Source of the DNA: JBIICS01 sp044238735 | GTDB lineage: Bacteria > Bacteroidota > Bacteroidia > UBA4408 | Direction: 5' to 3' | DNA length: 5,093 bases | NCBI GenBank assembly: GCA_044238735.1 | Contig: JBIICS010000175.1 | Span: 1 to 5,093 of the forward strand | Made by a program: the position numbers and the translations under genes | Notes under the pieces: model-generated | The model's input: only the letters and a program-made list of their open reading frames with translations | Told to the model about the DNA's origin: nothing | The model's database searches: none | Shown here: in pieces, positions 1 to 5,093 of the stretch | Position numbering within the stretch: the first letter of the stretch is position 1 | Layout: every line of letters starts with the position of its first letter

Positions 1-21
1 GATAACAAAAAAACCTGATTT

Positions 22-59
22 ATTAACAATTAGATGAGTTTTAAACAAAAATTGTTAAT
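22..59 (-). terminator. Possible terminator hairpin downstream of the ABC exporter gene
   Basis: A perfect 10-bp inverted repeat has arms at 22-31 and 50-59 separated by 18 bases. It lies 17 bases beyond the stop codon of the minus-strand exporter gene, where its terminator would be expected. Read on the minus strand, a run of seven T begins about 8 bases after the stem (plus-strand A run 7-13). The stem is almost entirely A-T, the loop is large and the T run is not adjacent. It is therefore a weak intrinsic terminator candidate and could be chance in AT-rich DNA. Nothing else is evident in positions 1-76. Confidence 0.3.
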
Positions 60-76
60 TACTTTTAAAATTAAAA

Positions 77-1849
77 TCATGTTTTGTTAACCGACTGAAG
101 TTTTTGCTTTTCGTTTAGTGCAAAATAATAGCCTTTTTGGTTAATTAACTCATCGTGCGTTCCTTGTTCTACAACTCTACCCTCCTCTAAAACAATTATT
201 TGAGAGGCGTCTTTAACGGTAGCAATACGGTGGCTAATTAATAGGGTTGAACGGTTTTGCATCATTTTCTTAAAACCCGATAAAATAACAGACTCCGTTT
301 CAGCATCAACCGCGCTTAAACAATCATCTAACACCAAAAGTCGGGGATTCTTAATTAGAGCTCTCGCAATTGTTATTCGTTGTTTTTGTCCGCCCGATAA
401 AGTGACTCCTCGTTCTCCAACCGGGGTGTCAAACTTTAAAGGAAACGATTCAATGTTTTCAAGAACTGCAACAGATTTGCAGATTTGTTTAACTTTCTCT
501 ATATCAGTATTTTTAACACCAAATGTTATGTTATTGTAAATGGTATCACTAAAAAGAAATGGGTCCTGAGGCACCAAAGCGGAATGGCTTCGGTAATGGC
601 CTAAATTTATATTTTTAACATTTACACCATCAATTAAAACTTCGCCATTGGTTACATCATAAAACCGAAAAATTAAAGCAGAAAGTGTAGATTTTCCGGC
701 GCCAGTTTTTCCAATAACCCCAATTGATTCGCCTGGTTTTAACTTAAATGATATATTTTTTAAAGCCTCTATTCCGGTATCGGGATAAGTAAAACTTACA
801 TTTTTAAACTCTATGTCACCTTTTAATTCAAATTGATGATGAGTTGGATACGTAATTTCTGATTTTGTATTTAAAAACTCATTAATTCTTTTTTGAGATG
901 CCGCTGCTCGCTGAATTAAAGAAGAAACCCAGCCCAAAGAGGTTACTGGCCAAATTAAAAGATTAACATAAATGATAAATTCTGCAATATTTCCAGTCGT
1001 AACTTCTGCCGATTCTACCGCTTTACCTCCAAAGTAAACAATAATTATAGTGCTTAAACCAACTATGGAAGCGACCGCGGGGGTAAAAAAAGAGTCGGTT
1101 TTATTGAGCTCCATAGCTTTTAAACGATATTGCTCGCTTACGTCGTTAAATTTACCAGTCCATTTATTTTCTATTGCAAAAGATTTAATTATTCTAATAC
1201 CTGCAAAACTTTCCTGAGCAAAAGAGGAAATTGTCGACAAATTTTGCTGAAGTTGTTCGCTCTTTTTATTAATACTAGAACTTACCTTGTAAATTACGAA
1301 TGATAAAAATGGCAAAGGAGTTAATACATAAAGCGTAAGCTTTGGATTTACATTTATCATGGTAATTATTACCAATACAAACGTACTTACTAAATTGGCA
1401 ATGTACATAATTGCCGGACCTATATACATCCTAACCCGGGAGACATCTTCGCTTATTCGCGCCATTAAATCTCCAGTTTTGTTTCGCTTATAAAATGTAA
1501 CATCCATTTGTTGGTAATGATCATAAATTTCATCTTTTAAATCACCTTCAATTAGTCTGGACATAACAATGATACTTTGACGCATCAAATACATAAACAG
1601 ACCCTTTAAGAGTGCGAAAACGAGTATTAAAAATCCATACCAGGCAACTGTCTTAATAATTTGATGATGCCGATTATAACCTCCCACCTTTAAATCAAAC
1701 AATTGATTTTTTAACAAATCGAAGGACTCCCTGACAAATTGTGCCGGATAAATGGCAAAAATATTGGACAGAACAACAAATATCAATCCAAACAATAGAC
1801 GAAATCGATACTTGTAAAAAAACTTATTTAATGTTTTGAGCTCTTTCAA
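77..1849 (-). CDS. ABC exporter half-transporter (fused membrane and ATPase domains, MsbA/MdlA-like)
   Basis: This 590-residue inner-membrane protein should export a lipid, drug or peptide using ATP. The N-terminal half is a type IV exporter membrane domain with about six helices (roughly 17-35, 69-86, 145-163, 168-186, 258-276, 287-306). The ATPase domain (about 345-580) is complete: A-loop Tyr355, Walker A GKTGAGKST at 380-388, Q-loop Gln428, signature LSGGQ 484-488, Walker B ending at D508, D-loop SAVD 512-515 and H-loop His540. The residue after the Walker B aspartate is D509 rather than the usual catalytic Glu, as in MdlA/YheI-type transporters. The start is TTG: an in-frame stop lies eight codons upstream, no ATG lies between, the next Met is residue 86, and the N-terminus (MKELKTLNKFF) looks native for the family. 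It must act as a dimer, and no partner half is in the window. It is divergent from leucine dehydrogenase. Substrate cannot be read from sequence. Confidence 0.93.
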   Translation of the reverse strand: MKELKTLNKFFYKYRFRLLFGLIFVVLSNIFAIYPAQFVRESFDLLKNQLFDLKVGGYNRHHQIIKTVAWYGFLILVFALLKGLFMYLMRQSIIVMSRLIEGDLKDEIYDHYQQMDVTFYKRNKTGDLMARISEDVSRVRMYIGPAIMYIANLVSTFVLVIITMINVNPKLTLYVLTPLPFLSFVIYKVSSSINKKSEQLQQNLSTISSFAQESFAGIRIIKSFAIENKWTGKFNDVSEQYRLKAMELNKTDSFFTPAVASIVGLSTIIIVYFGGKAVESAEVTTGNIAEFIIYVNLLIWPVTSLGWVSSLIQRAAASQKRINEFLNTKSEITYPTHHQFELKGDIEFKNVSFTYPDTGIEALKNISFKLKPGESIGVIGKTGAGKSTLSALIFRFYDVTNGEVLIDGVNVKNINLGHYRSHSALVPQDPFLFSDTIYNNITFGVKNTDIEKVKQICKSVAVLENIESFPLKFDTPVGERGVTLSGGQKQRITIARALIKNPRLLVLDDCLSAVDAETESVILSGFKKMMQNRSTLLISHRIATVKDASQIIVLEEGRVVEQGTHDELINQKGYYFALNEKQKLQSVNKT

Positions 1850-1866
1850 TTGAAACCAAATTACAG

Positions 1867-1897
1867 TTTGTCAAATAATCATTATTTGATACATTTG
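1867..1897 (+). promoter_or_regulatory. Bacteroidota-type promoter for leucine dehydrogenase
   Basis: TTTG at 1867-1870 and TACATTTG at 1890-1897 match the -33 (TTTG/TTG) and -7 (TAnnTTTG) elements recognised by the primary sigma factor of Bacteroidota. Their 19-bp spacing is within the usual range. Transcription would start around 1902-1905, giving a leader of about 80 nt before the ATG at 1984. No exact TAnnTTTG match exists on the minus strand in this intergenic region, so the exporter promoter remains unidentified. Confidence 0.6.
1871..1889. promoter_or_regulatory. Perfect 19-bp palindrome, candidate operator
   Basis: TCAAATAATCATTATTTGA is a perfect inverted repeat with 9-bp arms around a single central C (1880). 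It begins on the base after the -33 TTTG and ends on the base before the -7 TACATTTG, so it fills the spacer of the predicted leucine dehydrogenase promoter. A protein bound there would block RNA polymerase. Its centre is also about 31 bp upstream of the divergent exporter's TTG start, so one regulator could affect both genes. The regulator family cannot be named from the site; its symmetry suggests a dimeric DNA-binding protein. Chance remains possible because the arms are AT-rich. Confidence 0.5.
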
Positions 1898-1946
1898 CCG
1901 TGTAAAAATAATCACATTAAACGATCTTTTTATAATAGTTTCCAAA

Positions 1947-1962
1947 TTAAGATTTTTCTTAA
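1947..1962 (+). other. Small hairpin in the leucine dehydrogenase leader
   Basis: TTAAGA (1947-1952) and TCTTAA (1957-1962) form a perfect 6-bp stem with a TTTT loop, ending 21 bases before the ATG at 1984. It lies inside the predicted 5' leader. It has no following T run, so it is not a terminator, and it resembles no riboswitch I recognise. Its A-T-rich stem would be only marginally stable. Confidence 0.25.
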
Positions 1963-1983
1963 CAAATCCTCAATCAAACATTT

Positions 1984-3090
1984 ATGATAGAAATTAAAAC
2001 CGCAGACTATTCAAACGCTGCTGAAATAGGTGTATTAGGACAAATGTTGCTAATGCAACACGAGCAAGTTGTTTTTTGCACCGATCATACTATAGGATTG
2101 AAGGCCATAATTGCTATACATAATACCGCCTTGGGTCCTGCTCTTGGTGGAACCCGTATGTGGAACTATAAAAATGAAGAGGAAGCTTTAAGGGATGTTT
2201 TACGCTTGTCAAGAGGAATGACCTACAAAGCATCTATTAGCGGATTAAATTTGGGTGGCGGTAAGGCAGTTATAATAGGTGATTCCAGAAAAGACAAATC
2301 TGAAGCCCTCATGCGTAGATTCGGAAAATTTGTAAACAGTTTAAGCGGTAAATACATTACAGCTGAAGATGTTGGCATAAGCACAAAAGATATGGAATAT
2401 GTATTCATGGAAACTAAACATGTTACGGGAATCCCTGAATGGCTGGGTGGTAGTGGTGATCCGTCGCCAGTTACGGCGTTTGGCGTGTATATGGGAATGA
2501 AAGCCAGCGCTAAAAAAACATGGGGCAATGATTCGTTGAGTAATAAAAAAATATTAGTGCAAGGTGTTGGTCATGTTGGTGAAAATTTAGTAAGACATTT
2601 AACTAAAGAGGGTGCTAAAGTTTTTGTTAATGATATTTTTGAAGATAGACTTAAAGCAATTAATACCGAAACAAAAGCTGAAATTATAATGGGCGATGGC
2701 ATTTACGACTTGGATATCGATATATATGCACCATGTGCCCTTGGTGCAACCATTAACGACAACACATTAAGCAGATTAAAATGTTCCATAATATCAGGTG
2801 CTGCTAACAATCAATTAGAAGATGAAAACAAACACGGGAAAATTTTGCTTGATAAAGGAATTACTTACGCCCCTGATTTTGTTATAAACGCAGGCGGTTT
2901 AATAAATGTATACAGCGAATTAAAAGGTTACAGCAAAACTGCGGCATTAAATCAGGCCGAGAACATTTACAACACTACATTAAACATTTTTAAAACTTCA
3001 GAAGAAGAAAAAATCAGCACTCATCAGGCTGCCCGACAACTTGCTGAAAAAAGAATCAATGAAGTTGGAAATATTAGAATACCCCGATAA
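1984..3090 (+). CDS. ldh: Leucine dehydrogenase (Glu/Leu/Phe/Val dehydrogenase family)
   Basis: This 368-residue cytosolic enzyme should catalyse NAD-dependent reversible oxidative deamination of leucine, and probably valine and isoleucine, to 2-oxo acids and ammonia. By-eye comparison with Bacillus leucine dehydrogenase shows the substrate-domain motifs GPALGGTRMW (51-60), GMTYK with Lys82 and GLNLGGGK with Lys94, matching the family's substrate-binding and catalytic lysines, and TAEDVG (126-131). The Rossmann domain has GVGHVG at 194-199 and Asp217 at the end of the second strand, favouring NAD over NADP. The C-terminal AANNQL and NAGGLINV motifs are intact. The N-terminus is about 14 residues longer than in Bacillus, which I recall as usual for Bacteroidota. 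The ATG has no Shine-Dalgarno sequence. A promoter with a palindrome in its spacer lies upstream. Products may prime branched-chain fatty acid synthesis (inference). Phenylalanine or valine preference cannot be excluded. Confidence 0.93.
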   Translation: MIEIKTADYSNAAEIGVLGQMLLMQHEQVVFCTDHTIGLKAIIAIHNTALGPALGGTRMWNYKNEEEALRDVLRLSRGMTYKASISGLNLGGGKAVIIGDSRKDKSEALMRRFGKFVNSLSGKYITAEDVGISTKDMEYVFMETKHVTGIPEWLGGSGDPSPVTAFGVYMGMKASAKKTWGNDSLSNKKILVQGVGHVGENLVRHLTKEGAKVFVNDIFEDRLKAINTETKAEIIMGDGIYDLDIDIYAPCALGATINDNTLSRLKCSIISGAANNQLEDENKHGKILLDKGITYAPDFVINAGGLINVYSELKGYSKTAALNQAENIYNTTLNIFKTSEEEKISTHQAARQLAEKRINEVGNIRIPR

Positions 3091-3198
3091 AAAATTACAA
3101 AACAATAATTATGATTTCGCAATCAGTTTATATCACCGATTAATTTTTAAATATAATTTACAAATCATCATCCATCATTAATAAAAAATCCGTTCTTT

Positions 3199-4146
3199 AT
3201 GTTAAGTCGCCGACACCTCAGATTAAAAGCTCTACAAAGTTTATATGCTTATTTTTTAAGCAGTGATTTTGAAATAACAAAAAGTGAAAAGGAGCTTTTT
3301 AGAAGCATTGAAAAAATCTACGACTTGTATTTAAGCAAACTTCAGTTTTTAATTGAATTAAGGCACGTAGCAAAAAAAATAACAGAGGAAAATAAACTCA
3401 AACACCTTCCCAGTGCTGAAGATTTAAATCCTAATCTTTCATTTATAGAAAATAAGATTCTGGATTTACTCGAAAAAAACACACAACTTAATTATTTATG
3501 CACTTCTCGAAAAATAAATTGGGGGAATGATTACGAGACGGTTAAAAAGATTTTTAATCAAATTAGAGAATCTGATGAATACTCTAACTACCTGTTAAAA
3601 AAAGATAAATCATTTATTGATGATTTAAATTTTATAGTAGACATATTTACCAACTACATAGCTGAAAACGAATTTTTAGAATTCTTATATGAAGAAGAAT
3701 CTATCTTCTGGACTGATGATTTTTTCCTGGTAAACTCCATGGTTATTAAAACTCTAAAAATGTTTACGGAGAAAAGCAATGAAAATTTCGAATTGCTTAC
3801 CCTATATAAAGACCCTGAAGACGAAAAGGAATTTATATCCAAATTATTTAGATTCACTATTGTAAATACCGATAAATATCAGGAATATATTATCAGTAAA
3901 TTAAAAAACTGGGAGCCCGATCGCATTGCTTTTATGGATATGGTTATCATGAAAATGGCTTTGTGCGAATTGATTAATTTCCCCAGTATACCGGTTAAAG
4001 TAACACTAAACGAATATATTGAACTTTCAAAAGATTACAGTACTGACAAATCTAAAATATTTATTAATGGTATATTAGATAAGCTGATTGCAGAACTTAA
4101 AGCTAGCGGAGTAATTAATAAAGTTGGAAGAGGACTAGTAGAATAA
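3199..4146 (+). CDS. nusB: Transcription antitermination factor NusB, long Bacteroidota form
   Basis: NusB binds boxA RNA together with ribosomal protein S10 (NusE) and supports antitermination of rRNA transcription. The N-terminus (SRRHLRLKALQSLYA, 3-17) matches the arginine-rich first helix of NusB. Residues 232-297 carry the core C-terminal region: a W-x-x-D-R-x-x-x-x-D helix, then LCELINFPSIPVKVTLNEYIELSK (positions 255-278) and FINGILDKL (288-296). Canonical NusB is about 140 residues; this protein has 315 because roughly 190 residues, charged and helical in appearance, lie between the first helix and the core. Such long versions occur across Bacteroidota, so I read it as a true orthologue and not a fusion artefact. 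The ATG has no Shine-Dalgarno sequence. It follows leucine dehydrogenase by 108 bp with no clear promoter or terminator between them, and its stop overlaps the next start. Confidence 0.9.
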   Translation: MLSRRHLRLKALQSLYAYFLSSDFEITKSEKELFRSIEKIYDLYLSKLQFLIELRHVAKKITEENKLKHLPSAEDLNPNLSFIENKILDLLEKNTQLNYLCTSRKINWGNDYETVKKIFNQIRESDEYSNYLLKKDKSFIDDLNFIVDIFTNYIAENEFLEFLYEEESIFWTDDFFLVNSMVIKTLKMFTEKSNENFELLTLYKDPEDEKEFISKLFRFTIVNTDKYQEYIISKLKNWEPDRIAFMDMVIMKMALCELINFPSIPVKVTLNEYIELSKDYSTDKSKIFINGILDKLIAELKASGVINKVGRGLVE

Positions 4147-4874
4147 TGAAAAACATAAACTCTAAAGCCATATTATTATTTAAAAAAATTTTAAAGTGGT
4201 GGGCTTTAGTTTTAGGTTTAGTTTTTTTAATCATCATTCTTCTAGCCTTTACAGAACAACCTTTTTGGTGGTATTACCATTTAGGAAGAGACAATAGCGG
4301 TTACAAATTTAAACCCGATACTTTCGTGCTTTTGGGCGGTGCCGGTATGCCCTCAGAGTCTAATTTAATTCGCGCCTATTATACTGTAGTATTAGCAAAA
4401 AAAAACCCAAACGCTAGTATCATAGTTTCCTTGCCCGAAGATTCTGCAGCTGATAACAGTTCATCCAAACAACTGCAGGAATTTATTATAAACAATGGAA
4501 TTGATTCAACCAGGATTTTTGCCGAAAAGAATGGAAAAAATACACGCGAGCAAGCCCTTCAACTTGCAAAAAAATTTCCGGAATTATTAAATAAAAAGGT
4601 GGTTATTATTACCTCACCGGAACACATGTACAGAAGTATTGAATGTTTTAAAAAACTAAACTTTTTAACTATTGGAGGAGAACCTTGTTTTGAACATCAA
4701 ATAGATGCTGATTTGGTATACGACGATAATTTATTAGGTGGAAGAAAAAACAATATTAAAATAGGCAATAAGATTCAATTAAGATATCAATTCTGGAATC
4801 ATTTAAAATACCAAATATTGGTCTATAGGGAATTTACCGCCTATTTGTATTATAAATTTAGAGGTTGGGTATAA
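4146..4874 (+). CDS. Membrane-anchored YdcF/DUF218 family protein (ElyC/SanA-like)
   Basis: This 242-residue protein has one N-terminal membrane helix (about 19-35) preceded by several lysines, which predicts a cytoplasmic N-terminus and a periplasmic body. The DUF218 signature is visible: VLLGGAGMPSE at 61-71 at the end of the first strand, NGKNTREQA at 129-137, and VVIITSPEHMYRS at 152-164, equivalent to the family's TS-x-x-HM-x-R motif. Characterised relatives ElyC and SanA affect envelope integrity and peptidoglycan or lipid carrier metabolism in Escherichia coli; the biochemical activity of the family is poorly defined, so no reaction is assigned. Its ATG shares one base with the nusB stop (TAATG), and a purine-rich AGAGGA lies at 4129-4134, 11 bases before the ATG. 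Expression is therefore probably coupled to nusB. In many Bacteroidota I recall a DUF1573 gene and yajC after nusB, not this family. Confidence 0.85.
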   Translation: MKNINSKAILLFKKILKWWALVLGLVFLIIILLAFTEQPFWWYYHLGRDNSGYKFKPDTFVLLGGAGMPSESNLIRAYYTVVLAKKNPNASIIVSLPEDSAADNSSSKQLQEFIINNGIDSTRIFAEKNGKNTREQALQLAKKFPELLNKKVVIITSPEHMYRSIECFKKLNFLTIGGEPCFEHQIDADLVYDDNLLGGRKNNIKIGNKIQLRYQFWNHLKYQILVYREFTAYLYYKFRGWV

Positions 4875-4909
4875 GATTTAGCGAATGTTCTTCGATTATA
4901 TTTAAAAGT

Positions 4910-4927
4910 AATGGAAATTCCATTTTT
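4910..4927 (+). terminator. Weak hairpin plus T run after the YdcF gene
   Basis: AATGGAA (4910-4916) and TTCCATT (4918-4924) form an inverted repeat around one A. As RNA it would fold as a 6-bp stem with a 3-nt loop, running into five T at 4923-4927. AAAGT (4905-4909) and ACTTT (4929-4933) could extend the stem past a short bulge. It lies 36 bp after the YdcF stop and 38 bp before the next ATG. It could be a weak terminator separating the last gene from the nusB-ydcF unit; the stem has only two G-C pairs. Confidence 0.35.
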
Positions 4928-4964
4928 AACTTTAAGAATAATATAAATCTAAATCGTTAATTAA

Positions 4965-5093
4965 ATGAAAAAAGGTAATGTGGCAAAAAATAGTTGGTGG
5001 ATTTTCAAATTAAAAACACTAATATGGAGCCGTAAACCTGAAGAGGAAGCGAGCTCTGCTGGAGAGCAACTTGCCAGTAATAAGGTTTACCAA
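4965..5093 (+). CDS. Unrecognised protein, 5' end only
   Basis: An open frame of 43 codons starts at ATG 4965, directly after an in-frame TAA at 4962, and runs off the window end. The translated start is MKKGNVAKNSWWIFKLKTLI, followed by a stretch with four glutamates and many small residues, ending SNKVYQ. Residues 1-24 are basic with three tryptophans; residues 26-28 are consecutive glutamates. There is no convincing signal peptide or membrane helix: residues 11-21 are hydrophobic but interrupted by lysines. I recognise no family. The frame has no stop and the strand agrees with the upstream genes, so it is probably a real gene start, but with only 129 bases a chance open frame is possible. 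GTG at 4980 is an alternative start. Confidence 0.55.
   Translation, partial: MKKGNVAKNSWWIFKLKTLIWSRKPEEEASSAGEQLASNKVYQ

Noticed and set aside
1931..1936. TATAAT in the leucine dehydrogenase leader as an E. coli-type -10 box
   Set aside because: No matching -35 element is seen, and the primary sigma factor of Bacteroidota does not use this consensus; the TTTG/TACATTTG pair upstream is a better fit.
1943..1950. Minus-strand TTAATTTG as a -7 element for the exporter
   Set aside because: It deviates from TAnnTTTG at the second base, and the nearest upstream TTTG is 24 bp away, outside the usual spacing.
2223..2528. A 101-codon open frame on the minus strand inside leucine dehydrogenase
   Set aside because: It lies wholly antisense to a strongly conserved enzyme segment, its product matches no family I know, and its proline-serine-rich composition is typical of the complement of a real coding frame.
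3112..3125. A 5-bp hairpin (TGATT-TCGC-AATCA) shortly after the leucine dehydrogenase stop
   Set aside because: The stem is short and no T run follows, so it is not a convincing terminator.
3141..3148. TAATTTTT as a possible -7 element for nusB
   Set aside because: It matches TAnnTTTG in all but the final G, but there is no TTG or TTTG at the right distance upstream, and such near-matches are common in AT-rich DNA.
3654..3857. A 67-codon open frame on the minus strand inside nusB
   Set aside because: It is antisense to the nusB reading frame, serine- and asparagine-rich in a manner expected from AT-rich complement, and has no recognisable motif.

Overview
The window looks like ordinary chromosome from a member of the Bacteroidota. 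The DNA is AT-rich. Start codons mostly lack a Shine-Dalgarno sequence. The one good promoter has the Bacteroidota form, TTTG then TAnnTTTG. The proteins also resemble Bacteroidota versions: a roughly 370-residue leucine dehydrogenase, a long NusB of about 315 residues, and an ABC exporter half-molecule. I cannot place it below phylum level from sequence alone.

Layout. Positions 77-1849 on the minus strand encode a full-length ABC exporter half-transporter with a TTG start. A 134-bp divergent intergenic region (1850-1983) separates it from a plus-strand series: leucine dehydrogenase (1984-3090), long-form NusB (3199-4146), a membrane-anchored YdcF/DUF218 protein (4146-4874), and the first 43 codons of an unrecognised protein that runs off the window (4965-5093). 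NusB and YdcF share one base (TAATG) and are very probably co-transcribed. The 108-bp gap before nusB and the 90-bp gap before the last gene leave it open whether all four plus-strand genes form one operon. No gene-free stretch exceeds 300 bp, and I see no tRNA, rRNA, CRISPR array or mobile element.

How the genes fit together. Leucine dehydrogenase interconverts branched-chain amino acids and 2-oxo acids, which in Bacteroidota also feed branched-chain fatty acid synthesis. NusB serves rRNA transcription antitermination. The exporter and the YdcF protein both act at the cell envelope. This is a housekeeping neighbourhood rather than a specialised cassette.

The most interesting point is regulatory. 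A perfect 19-bp inverted repeat exactly fills the spacer between the -33 and -7 elements of the predicted leucine dehydrogenase promoter, as an operator would. It also lies just upstream of the divergent exporter start. Secondary points are the aspartate at the exporter's catalytic Walker B position, the large insertion inside NusB, and the unidentified last gene. I do not see evidence of a new multi-gene system.
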